Assembly (NCBI GenBank): GCA_027532775.1
Contig: JAPZTO010000003.1
Coordinates: 682,001-746,000, forward strand
Reading direction: 5' to 3'
From: Beijerinckiaceae bacterium
GTDB lineage: Bacteria > Pseudomonadota > Alphaproteobacteria > Rhizobiales > Beijerinckiaceae
DNA length: 64,000 nt
Shown here piece by piece: positions 25,866 to 36,282 of this stretch; positions within the stretch are counted from its first letter, which is position 1; each line of letters opens with the position of its first letter. The position numbers were made by a program, and so were the translations under genes. The notes under the pieces were generated by a model, which made no database searches, was not told where the DNA came from, and worked only from the letters and a program-made list of their open reading frames with translations.

Positions 25866-26423
25866 ATGGAATGGGTCATTCTCGGTCTGATTGTGCTGGT
25901 GATCGGCTGGCTGCTGATGAGCTACAACGGCGTCGTGGCCATGAACCAGCGGGCCAACCAGGCCTTCGCGGATATCGATGTGCAGCTCAAGCAGCGGCAT
26001 GACCTGATCCCCAATCTCGTGGAGACGGTGAAGGGCTATGCCAGCCATGAGAAGGAAACGCTGGATGCGGTGATCCGCGCCCGCAATACCGCGATCAGCG
26101 CGCAGGGTCCGGCCGACATGGCCGAGGCGGAGAAGGGCCTTTCCGGCGCACTCGGCCGCCTGATCGCATTGTCCGAGGCCTATCCGGACCTCAAGGCCAA
26201 CACGAACTTCCTCGACCTGCAGGCCCAGCTCGGGACCATCGAGGACAAGCTGGCCGCGGCCCGCCGGTTCTTCAACAACGCGGTCAGCGAATACAATGCG
26301 GCGATCCAGTCGATCCCGATGGTGTTTGTCGCGCGGAATTTCGGCTTCAGCGAGCGGACCTTCTTCGATGTCGGCGAAACCGCGCGGACGCAGCTCGACA
26401 AGGCCCCGGACATCAAGTTCTGA
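25866..26423 (+). CDS. lemA: LemA family protein
   Basis: 185-residue inner-membrane protein with one N-terminal span (VILGLIVLVIGWLLM) and a long helical-bundle domain. Hallmarks are the NQRANQAFADIDVQLKQRHDLIPNLVETVKGYASHE block and FFNNAVSEYNAAIQSIP near the end. AGGAG lies eight bases before ATG 25866; a GTG six bases earlier is less well placed. LemA genes are often found next to M48 proteases, as here. The biochemical role remains unclear. Confidence 0.94.
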   Translation: MEWVILGLIVLVIGWLLMSYNGVVAMNQRANQAFADIDVQLKQRHDLIPNLVETVKGYASHEKETLDAVIRARNTAISAQGPADMAEAEKGLSGALGRLIALSEAYPDLKANTNFLDLQAQLGTIEDKLAAARRFFNNAVSEYNAAIQSIPMVFVARNFGFSERTFFDVGETARTQLDKAPDIKF

Positions 26424-26440
26424 GCAGGCCGATGATGGCA

Positions 26441-26469
26441 CGCGATCAGGCGATCAGCGCCTGATCGCG
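26441..26469 (+). other. Strong hairpin between lemA and the M48 protease gene
   Basis: Perfect 11-bp arms CGCGATCAGGC (26441-26451) and GCCTGATCGCG (26459-26469) around the 7-base loop GATCAGC. There is no T-run. It sits 17 bases after the lemA stop and 84 bases before the protease start, so it may lower read-through, protect the upstream mRNA or act as a binding site. Confidence 0.55.
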
Positions 26470-26553
26470 GGGACTTGCTGAAAGAGGAAACCCTGGCGTG
26501 GGTGATCCGGCTCGGAGCCGGAGCCTTCAAGCCAAGATGCGAAGGGCACCGAA

Positions 26554-27594
26554 ATGGGGCAGGCATTCGGCCTCTACACCCATATCCGGAACAACCGCTG
26601 GCGGTCCTGGTTCCTGCTGGCGAGCCTGTTCGTGCTGGTGGCGGCTGTCACCTTCGCGCTGACGCTGGTGTTCGATGCGGCGCGGTTCAACGCGCCGTTC
26701 TACCGCATCCTCTCCTATGCGTGGCGCCAGTTCTGGAGCTACCTGCCGGTGGCCTTCATTCTGGCCACGATCTGGGTCGGCATCGGCTTTGCGTTCAACA
26801 CCACGATGATCGCCTGGGCGACCGGCTCGCAGGAAGTGACGCGCGAGAGCCATCCGCGCCTCTATCACCTTCTGGAAACGCTGTGCATTTCCCGCGGGAT
26901 GCCGGTTCCCAGGCTGGCCGTCATCGAAAGCGCGGCTCTCAATGCCTTCGCCAGCGGCGTGACCGAGAAGCAGTACCAGATCAGCGTGACGACCGGCCTG
27001 ATGGAGGCGCTGGACGATGCCGAACTGGAGGCCGTGCTCGCGCATGAGCTGACGCATATCCGCAACCAGGATGTGCGCCTGATGATCATCGCGGTCCTGA
27101 TCGCCGGGGTGATCTCGTTTTTCGGGGAACTGCTCGTCCGCGGTCGTTTCCGCTTTGGCGGTGGCGGCGGAAGCAGCGATAACAAGGGCCGTGGCTTCGC
27201 GCTGCTTGTCGGGGCGGTGATCATGCTGCTGGCCTGGTTCCTCGCCGTGCTGATCCGGTTCTCGCTGTCGCGCAGCCGCGAATATCTCGCCGATGCCGGT
27301 GCGGTCGAACTGACGAAAAACCCCGATGCCATGATCTCGGCCCTGCTCAAGATCTCCGGTCGGGCCGATATCGAGGGCGTGCCCTCGGGCATCATGGATA
27401 TGTGCATCGAGAATGACCCGGATGATTTCGCCGATATCTTCTCGACCCATCCCTCGATCACCAAGCGCATCCAGGCCCTCCAGGCCCATGCCGGCGGGCA
27501 CATTCCGCTCGGGCCACCGCAGGCCATCGCAGACCGGGAATCCCTGACCGATATCGTCGAGAAGCGCGGGCCCTGGGCGCGGGGCGGCCCATGA
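26554..27594 (+). CDS. M48 family zinc metalloprotease (HtpX-like)
   Basis: 346-residue inner-membrane protease. Two N-terminal spans precede the zinc motif HELTH (in VLAHELTHIRNQD), and the third ligand lies in SREYLADAGAV. Two more hydrophobic segments flank a glycine-rich loop (RFGGGGGSS). HtpX-type enzymes degrade damaged membrane proteins. It is longer than E. coli HtpX at both the linker and the C-terminus. The gene lies downstream of lemA and overlaps gtrA by four bases. Confidence 0.92.
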   Translation: MGQAFGLYTHIRNNRWRSWFLLASLFVLVAAVTFALTLVFDAARFNAPFYRILSYAWRQFWSYLPVAFILATIWVGIGFAFNTTMIAWATGSQEVTRESHPRLYHLLETLCISRGMPVPRLAVIESAALNAFASGVTEKQYQISVTTGLMEALDDAELEAVLAHELTHIRNQDVRLMIIAVLIAGVISFFGELLVRGRFRFGGGGGSSDNKGRGFALLVGAVIMLLAWFLAVLIRFSLSRSREYLADAGAVELTKNPDAMISALLKISGRADIEGVPSGIMDMCIENDPDDFADIFSTHPSITKRIQALQAHAGGHIPLGPPQAIADRESLTDIVEKRGPWARGGP

Positions 27595-28010
27595 CCGGCG
27601 AAGCTGTTCCGCCCGATCGCGGCTGGCGCCGGCTGCTGCGCCAGTTCAAGTCGTTCTTCGGCGTCGGCCTCCTCGCGGCCGTCGTTCATTACGGCCTGCT
27701 GATCTTTCTCGTCGAATGGCGGAAGGTCGATGCCGTGCTGGCTACGATGGCCGGCTATCTTGCAGGCGGGCTGCTTTCCTACGGCCTGAACCGCCTGCTC
27801 ACCTACGACGCGGAGCGCGGCCATCTCGAGGCGGGCTGGCGCTTCGCCGTGGTGGCGTTGATCGGCCTCGGCCTGACCACGGCATTGATGAGCGTGTTCC
27901 TGCGCCTGCTCGACTGGCACTATATCCCGTCGCAGCTGCTGACGACGGGAATTGTGCTGCTCTGGAGCTTTTTCGCCCATAAATACTGGAGCTTCCGCGA
28001 CCGGGGCTGA
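27591..28010 (+). CDS. GtrA-like family membrane protein
   Basis: 139 residues with four predicted spans and the GtrA pattern FGVGLLAAVVHYGLLIFL near the start and FAHKYWSFR at the end. GtrA proteins are linked to flipping or transfer of lipid-linked sugars in surface polysaccharide synthesis. ATG overlaps the TGA of the M48 gene (ATGA), so translation is coupled. No glycosyltransferase partner is adjacent. Confidence 0.9.
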   Translation: MTGEAVPPDRGWRRLLRQFKSFFGVGLLAAVVHYGLLIFLVEWRKVDAVLATMAGYLAGGLLSYGLNRLLTYDAERGHLEAGWRFAVVALIGLGLTTALMSVFLRLLDWHYIPSQLLTTGIVLLWSFFAHKYWSFRDRG

Positions 28011-28014
28011 GGGG

Positions 28015-28725
28015 TCAGTCGGCCTTGGGTTCGGTGAAGCGGACGGCGGCGAAGGCCATCCGGGCCTGGTTATGGCCGAGATTGCGCTCGAGCCGGCGGG
28101 CGGTCAGCCCCACCTTGTCCAGCAAGGCGAGGATCTCGGCTTCCTCGTAATGGGTGAGGCCGAGTTCCTGCCGGATCCGGCGGTAATCGGACAGGGCCGT
28201 CTTCACGAGGCCGGCCAGAGCCGGGATGAGGAAGCCACCTTGCCAGCCGAAGGCCAGCAAGGCGCGCGCATCGACGAGCGGCGAAAGGCCGACGGGGAGG
28301 ATATCGCCGAGGATCAGCGTTCCGCCCGGACGCAACAACCGGGCGAGATCGTGGATCAGCGTCGCGAAATCCGGCTTCGACACGTATTGCGCCACCGAGT
28401 GCACGACGAGCAGGTCGATGCTGCCATCGGCGAGCCCGTTCAAATCCTCCGGTGCCAGCACCTGGATGGCGCGGATTTCGCCGAAGCGCGCGGTGAGCTT
28501 CTCGCGGACTGTCGAGGCGGCATCGACGAGGATCAGCTTGCGGCAGCGGGCGGCAACGAGGCCTGCCGAGAGCGCCTCGCCGCAGCCGAAATCGAGGACG
28601 GTATCGTCCTCGCCGGGGAGGAGGTCGCGGATATCCGAGGCGATGCCCCGGTAATGCAGCAGCTTGTGCCGATCATTCACATAGATCGGGTTATCGGCAT
28701 TCCAGAACTCGATCCAGCTGCGCAT
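28015..28725 (-). CDS. SAM-dependent methyltransferase
   Basis: 236 residues with a class I Rossmann fold: motif I VLDFGCGEALSAGLVAAR, an acidic strand end LILVDAAS, and motif IV/post-motif region LLRPGGTLILGDILP. The conserved opening NADNPIYVNDRHKLLHYRGIA is not a core methyltransferase motif. It lies 34 bases behind carA on the same strand. A GTG nine bases upstream could also start it. The substrate is unknown. Confidence 0.85.
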   Translation of the reverse strand: MRSWIEFWNADNPIYVNDRHKLLHYRGIASDIRDLLPGEDDTVLDFGCGEALSAGLVAARCRKLILVDAASTVREKLTARFGEIRAIQVLAPEDLNGLADGSIDLLVVHSVAQYVSKPDFATLIHDLARLLRPGGTLILGDILPVGLSPLVDARALLAFGWQGGFLIPALAGLVKTALSDYRRIRQELGLTHYEEAEILALLDKVGLTARRLERNLGHNQARMAFAAVRFTEPKAD

Positions 28726-28759
28726 GGCGGGCACCCCGTGGCGTGGCGGCGCCGGCCTT

Positions 28760-29968
28760 TCAGCGGCGCGCCGCGCGCATCATGTCGACGAAACGGTCAA
28801 ACAGATAGTGGCTGTCCTGCGGACCGGGCGAGGCTTCCGGATGCTGCTGCACCGAGAAAGCGGGGCGGTCTTTCAGGCGGAGGCCGCAATTCGAGCCGTC
28901 GAACAGCGAGACATGGGTTTCCTCGGCATTGTCTGGCAGCGTTTTCGGATCCACGGCGAAGCCATGGTTCATCGAGACGATCTCGACCTTGCCGGTGGCG
29001 TGCTCCTTCACCGGGTGGTTCGCGCCGTGATGGCCCTGCGCCATCTTCATGGTGCGGGCGCCGATGGCGAGGGCCAGCATCTGGTGGCCGAGGCAGATGC
29101 CGAAGGTCGGGATGCGGGCATCGAGGATCGCGCGGATATTCGGCACGGCGTAAAGGCCCGTCGCGGCCGGATCGCCCGGGCCGTTGGCGAGGAAGACGCC
29201 ATCCGGTTTCAGCGCCAGAACGTCGGCGACGGGCGCGTTCGGCGGCAGGACGGTGACCTTGCAGCCGCGCTCGGCCAGCAGGCGGAGAATGTTGCGCTTC
29301 ACGCCGTAATCGAGCGCGACGACGTGAAATTCCGGGTCCGTCTGTTCGCCATAGCCCTCGTTCCACACCCAGCGGGTCTCGGTCCAGCCATAACGCTGGC
29401 TGCCGGTGACGGCGGGGACAAGGTCCAGCCCGGCCATCGAAGGCAGGGTCTTCGCCGCAGCGAGCAGGGCCTTGCGGTCAAAGAAGCCATCGGGGTCATG
29501 GGCGATGATGGCGTTCTGCATGCCCTTGTCGCGGATCAGGGCCGTGAGCGCGCGGGTATCGATCCCGGCAATGCCGACGATGTTCCGCGTCTTCAGCCAG
29601 GAATCGAGATCACGCGTGGAGCGGTAATTCGAGGGATCCGTGATGTCCGTCGCCAGCACGATGCCGGTGGCGGCGGTGCGGGCCATGTTGACCGTCTCGA
29701 TATCTTCCTCGTTCACGCCGACATTGCCGATATGCGGGAAAGTGAAGGTGATGATCTGGCCGAAATAGGAGGGGTCGGTCAGGATCTCCTGATAGCCGGT
29801 CATGGCCGTGTTGAAGCAGATCTCGCCGCGGCCCTCGCCGGTCGCGCCGATGCCGGTGCCCTCGATCATCGTGCCGTCGGCGAGAACAAGGAGCGCAGTC
29901 GGGCGGAACTCCACCCAGGGCGCAGGCGCGGTGTCGCGATTTTCGGATTGCAGGCCCGGCTTTGTCAT
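28760..29968 (-). CDS. carA: Carbamoyl-phosphate synthase small subunit
   Basis: Glutaminase subunit that feeds ammonia to CarB. 402 residues: an N-terminal CarA domain (LVLADGTMIEGTGIGATGE, CFNTAMTGYQEILTDPSY) and a class I amidotransferase domain with the nucleophile in GICLGHQMLALAIGA and the His/Glu pair in FSVQQHPEASPGP. The start at 29968 gives the family N-terminus. It is divergent from yqeY, with an inverted repeat between them. Confidence 0.97.
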   Translation of the reverse strand: MTKPGLQSENRDTAPAPWVEFRPTALLVLADGTMIEGTGIGATGEGRGEICFNTAMTGYQEILTDPSYFGQIITFTFPHIGNVGVNEEDIETVNMARTAATGIVLATDITDPSNYRSTRDLDSWLKTRNIVGIAGIDTRALTALIRDKGMQNAIIAHDPDGFFDRKALLAAAKTLPSMAGLDLVPAVTGSQRYGWTETRWVWNEGYGEQTDPEFHVVALDYGVKRNILRLLAERGCKVTVLPPNAPVADVLALKPDGVFLANGPGDPAATGLYAVPNIRAILDARIPTFGICLGHQMLALAIGARTMKMAQGHHGANHPVKEHATGKVEIVSMNHGFAVDPKTLPDNAEETHVSLFDGSNCGLRLKDRPAFSVQQHPEASPGPQDSHYLFDRFVDMMRAARR

Positions 29969-30023
29969 GGCAGTTGCTCGTGGGATTGGGCCGGAGCCAG
30001 TTCGGCTCGGCGCGACGGCATTC

Positions 30024-30043
30024 CGGGTTCGATAAGGAACCCG
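30024..30043. promoter_or_regulatory. 20-bp inverted repeat in the carA-yqeY gap
   Basis: Perfect 7-bp arms CGGGTTC (30024-30030) and GAACCCG (30037-30043) around GATAAG. The site lies 56 bases before the carA start and 64 bases before yqeY, right for an operator serving one or both. The GTTC arms recall SOS half-sites, but here they are inverted and not direct as in the alphaproteobacterial LexA box. Confidence 0.4.
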
Positions 30044-30106
30044 CGCCACGACGTCAATTCCCGTCTGCGGGGCATTTCCGGCATTCGTGCCGGCAGGGAG
30101 ACCACG

Positions 30107-30559
30107 ATGCGCGATCTTTTCACCACCGCCCTCAAGGAATCGATGAAGGCCGGCGACAAGGCGCGGCTCGCGGCGGTGCGGCTGATCCAGGCCGCGATCA
30201 AGGACAAGGATATCGAGGCCCGCGGTGCCGGCAAGACGCAGGCGACCGATGACGAGATCCTGTCCTTGCTCCAGAAGATGATCAAGCAGCGGCAGGAATC
30301 GGCGACGATCTACCGGGACAATAACCGCCCTGAACTCGCCGAGACCGAGGAAGGCGAGATCGCTGTCATCCAGAGCTTCCTGCCCAAACAGCTCGACGAG
30401 GCCGAGACGAAGGCCGCTATCTCCGCCGCCATCACCGAAACCGGCGCTGCGGGCATGAAGGATATGGGCAAGGTGATCGCCCATCTGAAGGAGCGCTTCA
30501 CCGGCCAGATGGATTTCGGCAAGGCGAGCGGCCTCGTGAAGGCGGCGCTGTCAAGCTAG
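30107..30559 (+). CDS. GatB/YqeY domain-containing protein
   Basis: 150 residues, the full length of the YqeY family, which matches the tail domain of the tRNA amidotransferase subunit GatB. Typical segments are ALKESMKAGDKARLAAVRLI, DDEILSLLQKMIKQRQESA and the C-terminal GKVIAHLKERFTGQMDFGKA. A tRNA-related function is assumed from the GatB link but not proven. GGGAG lies upstream of the ATG. The order carA, yqeY, dnaG, rpoD is common in Rhizobiales. Confidence 0.93.
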   Translation: MRDLFTTALKESMKAGDKARLAAVRLIQAAIKDKDIEARGAGKTQATDDEILSLLQKMIKQRQESATIYRDNNRPELAETEEGEIAVIQSFLPKQLDEAETKAAISAAITETGAAGMKDMGKVIAHLKERFTGQMDFGKASGLVKAALSS

Positions 30560-30573
30560 CCTGATAGTTTTTT
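30548..30573 (+). terminator. Weak intrinsic terminator at the end of yqeY
   Basis: Arms CTGTCA (30548-30553) and TGATAG (30562-30567) pair with one G-T wobble around an 8-base loop and are followed by six T residues (30568-30573). The stem overlaps the yqeY stop codon. The stem is short, so efficiency is uncertain. Confidence 0.45.
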
Positions 30574-30711
30574 GTTATCTTATATTTTGCAGCGAGTTAA
30601 GTGAGGTCGCCAAGGGGGCGGCCTTCCCCTGCCTATCAAGGCCACCCTGTGGATAGCGGGGATTATGCACGCATCTGTTGCTGATGCAGACGAGGGAGGC
30701 AGTGTCGTATC

Positions 30712-32571
30712 ATGCGCTATCCGCCCTCGATTCTGGAGGACATCAAGTCCCGGCTGCCGGTCTCGGCGGTGGTGGGCAGGCGCGTGAAATTGCAGAAGGC
30801 GGGTCGCGAATGGAAGGGACTCTCGCCTTTCAATGCCGAGCGGACGCCGTCCTTTTTCGTCAATGACCAGAAACAGGCCTGGTTCGATTTTTCCTCCGGC
30901 CGGAACGGCGACATCTTCACCTTCCTGATGGAGGCGGAGGGGCTGTCCTTCGCCGAGGCGGTGGAGCGGCTCGCCTCCGAGGCCGGGGTCGTGCTGCCGG
31001 TCGCGACGGCGGAGACAGAGCAGCGCGAGCGCAAGCGTGCCGGCCTGCACGAGGCGATGGCACTGGCCGCGACCTATTTCCGCGAGCAATTGCGCGGGCC
31101 GAAGGGGCGCGAGGCGAGGGATTACTGCACCGGGCGCGGGCTGGTGGGCGCGGTGGCCGAACGGTTCGGCATCGGCTATGCGCCGCCCGACCGATATGGC
31201 CTGCGCGATTATCTCGCCGGAAAGGATGTGCCCTCGGAGGTGATGGTCGAGGCGGGCCTGCTCATCCAGCTCGATGGCGAGGCCGTGGCCTATGACCGGT
31301 TCCGCGACCGGGTGATGTTCCCGATCGCCGATCCACGCGGGCGGATCATCGCCTTCGGCGGCCGCGCGCTGCAGAAGGATGCGCAGGCGAAATATCTGAA
31401 CTCGCCCGAGACGCCGATCTTCCACAAGGGCGGGACGCTCTACAATCTCGACAAGGCGCGCAAGCCGGCCCATGACGCGGGAACGCTGTTCGTCGTCGAG
31501 GGCTATGTCGATGCGATCGCACTTGACCGGGCCGGGATCGGCCATGTCGTGGCGCCGCTCGGTACGGCGCTGACCTATGACCAGCTGGCGATGATCTGGC
31601 GCCTCGTGCCGGAGCCTGTCCTGTGTTTCGACGGCGACAAGGCCGGCCTGCGTGCAGCCTACCGGGCGATCGACGTGGCCCTGCCGGGGCTCGCGCCCGG
31701 CAAGTCGCTGCGGTTCTGCTTCCTGCCCGAGGGGCAGGACCCGGATGACCTGCTGCGCAGCCGCGGTCCCGATGCCCTGCGGCAGGCCCTGGAAAAGCCG
31801 CGCCCGCTGGTCGATGTGCTGTTCGAGCGCGAAATGGCCCGCTCGCCGCTCGAAACGCCCGAGCAGCGCGCCGATTGCGAGAAGCGCCTGTTCGGCGCGG
31901 TGGCGCAGATCGGCGACGAGGACCTCAAGCGCCATTACCGGCAGGCCATGCGCGAGCGGCTTCAGGCCCGGTTCCAGCCGCAGCGGCAGGATATGCGCGC
32001 CGGCGGTCGTTCCGGGCCGCGCGGCCGCGGGCGTTACGGGCAGGGCGATTCCGGCATACAGCTGCCGCTGGTGGCGAGTGAATTGCTGAAGCGCAGCCCG
32101 CTTTTCCGGAGCCAGACGGGCATTCCCGCCCGCGAGGCGGCGCTCGTTCTGGCCATGGTGCATCACCCCGGCCTCATCGAGCAGGAAGCGGAGACCTTTG
32201 CCGAATTGCTGTTCGACAGCGGGGTCGCGCGGCAGATCCGTGCCGGGTTGCTCGACCTCGCGGCCCGAGGCGGGACGGGGGCGGAAACCCGCGAATCGCT
32301 GGAACATGCCCTTGCCGGGAAGGGGCTGGCGCCGGCGATCCGGCAGCTGGAAGAGGCTGCGGCGGTCGAAACCTGGGCCGGGCCGGGGGCCGCGATCGAC
32401 CATGTCACGGCGGCCTGGCGCGAGGCTGCCCACTTGCATGCGCGCCAATCCTTCCTACATAGCGAAATAGACTCGGTTTCTCTTGATTTTGCTGTTAACG
32501 GGGGCGAGGAGAGGTTCGAGAGGCTCAAGGCACTTGTCCAGCGACGGGAGGCCTTGCTCGAAACGGAATAG
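30712..32571 (+). CDS. dnaG: DNA primase
   Basis: 619-residue primase that makes RNA primers at the replication fork. The N-terminal CHC2-type domain (about residues 30-95) keeps its fold pattern (SPFNAERTPSFFVND, SSGRNGDIFTFLMEAEGLS) but has none of the Cys/His zinc ligands. The catalytic core has the TOPRIM motifs FVVEGYVDAIAL and CFDGDKAGLRAAYRA. A helical C-terminal domain should bind DnaB. A Gly/Arg-rich linker (RAGGRSGPRGRGRYGQG) joins core and tail. GGAGG lies 12 bases upstream. rpoD follows after 176 bases. Confidence 0.96.
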   Translation: MRYPPSILEDIKSRLPVSAVVGRRVKLQKAGREWKGLSPFNAERTPSFFVNDQKQAWFDFSSGRNGDIFTFLMEAEGLSFAEAVERLASEAGVVLPVATAETEQRERKRAGLHEAMALAATYFREQLRGPKGREARDYCTGRGLVGAVAERFGIGYAPPDRYGLRDYLAGKDVPSEVMVEAGLLIQLDGEAVAYDRFRDRVMFPIADPRGRIIAFGGRALQKDAQAKYLNSPETPIFHKGGTLYNLDKARKPAHDAGTLFVVEGYVDAIALDRAGIGHVVAPLGTALTYDQLAMIWRLVPEPVLCFDGDKAGLRAAYRAIDVALPGLAPGKSLRFCFLPEGQDPDDLLRSRGPDALRQALEKPRPLVDVLFEREMARSPLETPEQRADCEKRLFGAVAQIGDEDLKRHYRQAMRERLQARFQPQRQDMRAGGRSGPRGRGRYGQGDSGIQLPLVASELLKRSPLFRSQTGIPAREAALVLAMVHHPGLIEQEAETFAELLFDSGVARQIRAGLLDLAARGGTGAETRESLEHALAGKGLAPAIRQLEEAAAVETWAGPGAAIDHVTAAWREAAHLHARQSFLHSEIDSVSLDFAVNGGEERFERLKALVQRREALLETE

Positions 32572-32747
32572 GCGACAGATTGAGGGGCGGTCCACGCTCG
32601 GCATGGCGGTGCCCGGGGCAGCCGGCGGGGCATGACAGGCCCGGCGTGGATAATAGATCATTAAGCGGCTTTGCGTTAACGACAGATCGTTGGCGGAGTC
32701 GGCTCTGGTAGGGGTCGTGTTACCCCGAGGCTTCAGGACCTGACGGA

Positions 32748-34757
<2,010 letters not shown>

Positions 34758-34785
34758 TCCGGCGCTTCCCGGACGTGCATTTGAC

Positions 34786-34816
34786 AAGGGCGGGCCGCAA
34801 ACCCGCCCTTTTTGTT
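34786..34816 (+). terminator. Intrinsic terminator after rpoD
   Basis: Perfect 9-bp arms AAGGGCGGG (34786-34794) and CCCGCCCTT (34802-34810) around a 7-base loop, directly followed by a T-rich tract (TTTGTTT). This is a textbook rho-independent terminator 28 bases after the rpoD stop. Confidence 0.9.
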
Positions 34817-34845
34817 TGCGGATATCCGAGATGCAGGAGAACATC

Positions 34846-35037
34846 ATGATTGATCCGAAGGCTGCCCCGACGCTTGACGCTGTTGAGCCTGACGCGGAGG
34901 AAGAAGGCCGGAGCGGACAGCCGGGCTCGAAACTCTATATTCTCGGCCACTCGGTGGGCGATGCTGTCGGCGAGGTCTGTGCTGCCGGCCTTGACATGGC
35001 CGGGTCGATTCTCGGCGGCATCGTCGACGGACTCTAG
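34846..35037 (+). CDS. 63-residue protein of unknown function
   Basis: Small reading frame with AGGAGA five bases before ATG 34846; an in-frame ATG at 34831 would overlap that site. The product has an acidic first half (DAVEPDAEEE) and a glycine-rich amphipathic second half (GHSVGDAVGEVCAAGLDMAG) with small-residue spacing typical of membrane-associating helices. It starts 30 bases after the rpoD terminator, so it needs its own promoter. I do not recognise it. Confidence 0.5.
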   Translation: MIDPKAAPTLDAVEPDAEEEGRSGQPGSKLYILGHSVGDAVGEVCAAGLDMAGSILGGIVDGL

Positions 35038-35112
35038 GCTCGGTCCGACCTCCTCGACAATCGAGGCCGGGCATGAAACCCTGATGGCAAGTGCTTGCGA
35101 TCAGGAGCTGCC

Positions 35113-35724
35113 ATGACCCTCGAATTCTGGATCACCACCTTCATTGTCGTCGCCTCGCCTGGCACCGGCGCGGTTTACAGCATCGCCACCGGCCTCGGGC
35201 GGGGCGGGAAGGCCAGCGTGGTCGCGGCCTTTGCCTGCACGCTCGGCATCCTGCCGCATCTCGCCGCCGCGATGACAGGGCTGACGGCGCTGCTCCATGC
35301 CTCGGCACTCCTCTTCGACCTCGTGAAATATGCCGGCGTCGCGTATCTCCTGTGGATGGCGTGGCAGACCCTCAAGGAGCGGGGCGCGATGCGGGTCGAT
35401 GCCGATTCGACGCCGCGCTCGACCTTGCGGGTGCTGGTCGACGGGATCGCGCTCAACCTGCTCAACCCCAAGCTCTCGATCTTTTTCGTGGCGTTCCTGC
35501 CGCAATTCATGGACCGGAATGCCGCCAGCCCGATGATGGAGATGCTGCTGCTGAGCGGCGTCTTCATGGCGATGACCTTCGTGGTTTTCGCATTCTACGG
35601 GCTTTTCGCGGCGGCGATGCGCGACCATGTCGTCAGCCGGCCTTCCGTGATGGCCTGGCTGCGCCGCAGCTTTGCAGCGGCCTTCGTGCTGCTGGGCGCA
35701 CGGCTTGCCGTGCAGGAGCGCTAG
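35113..35724 (+). CDS. LysE family translocator
   Basis: 203-residue inner-membrane exporter with about six spans. The N-terminal block FIVVASPGTGAVYSIATGLGRG and LNLLNPKLSIFFVAFLPQF are signatures of the LysE/RhtB group, which exports amino acids or homoserine lactone-like compounds. AGGAG precedes ATG 35113. It is followed after three bases by the DUF1003 gene and is probably co-transcribed with it. Confidence 0.92.
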   Translation: MTLEFWITTFIVVASPGTGAVYSIATGLGRGGKASVVAAFACTLGILPHLAAAMTGLTALLHASALLFDLVKYAGVAYLLWMAWQTLKERGAMRVDADSTPRSTLRVLVDGIALNLLNPKLSIFFVAFLPQFMDRNAASPMMEMLLLSGVFMAMTFVVFAFYGLFAAAMRDHVVSRPSVMAWLRRSFAAAFVLLGARLAVQER

Positions 35725-35727
35725 CCG

Positions 35728-36270
35728 GTGTCCGCCACGATCCGGCAACTGGCGGAACGCCTGATCGCCGAGGGAGCGGAAGATTTGCCCGCGCGGGATC
35801 GGCGTGCCCTGGAGCATATCGCCAAAAGGCTGTCGGCCTCGCAGAACTGGAGTGTCGATTACGAGGAAAACCTGACTTTTGGCCAACGCGTGGCCGACAA
35901 GGTGGCCTATTGGGGCGGCTCCTGGCCCTTCATCATCGGTTTTGGCTCGGTGATGGCGTTGTGGATCGGCGCCAATATCGTGATGGCCACGCGCGCCTTC
36001 GATCCCTATCCCTTCATCCTCCTCAACTTGGTGCTGTCGACGCTGGCCGCCATCCAGGCGCCGATCATCATGATGAGCCAGAACCGCCAGGCGACGCGGG
36101 ACCGGCTTGAGGCGCTCCATGATTACGAGGTCAACCTCAAGGCGGAACTGGAGATCATGGCCCTGCATGATCGGCTCGACCGGGCCCGGATCGAACAGAT
36201 GGCGGATTCGCTGGAGCGGATCGAAGCGCAACTGGCCAATGGCGCGGTTCCGCCCCGCCAGGCAGGGTAG
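35728..36270 (+). CDS. DUF1003 domain-containing membrane protein
   Basis: 180 residues with two closely spaced membrane spans (WPFIIGFGSVMALWIGANIV and FILLNLVLSTLAAIQAPIIM) typical of DUF1003. A cytoplasmic helical tail (DRLEALHDYEVNLKAELEI) follows. The start is GTG, three bases after the LysE-type stop, with AGGAG in the end of the previous gene. Function is unknown. Confidence 0.88.
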   Translation: MSATIRQLAERLIAEGAEDLPARDRRALEHIAKRLSASQNWSVDYEENLTFGQRVADKVAYWGGSWPFIIGFGSVMALWIGANIVMATRAFDPYPFILLNLVLSTLAAIQAPIIMMSQNRQATRDRLEALHDYEVNLKAELEIMALHDRLDRARIEQMADSLERIEAQLANGAVPPRQAG

Positions 36271-36282
36271 CATCGCCCCACG

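Noticed and set aside
30648-30656. DnaA-box-like TGTGGATAG upstream of dnaG
   Set aside because: A single 8-of-9 match (another, TTATCCACG, is at 19516-19524). Single matches are expected by chance and there is no cluster or AT-rich unwinding region.
32640-32747. SOS box or riboswitch in the dnaG-rpoD gap
   Set aside because: Only short inverted repeats (AACGA-CAGA-TCGTT and GGGGT/ACCCC) are present; neither matches a known operator or riboswitch core.
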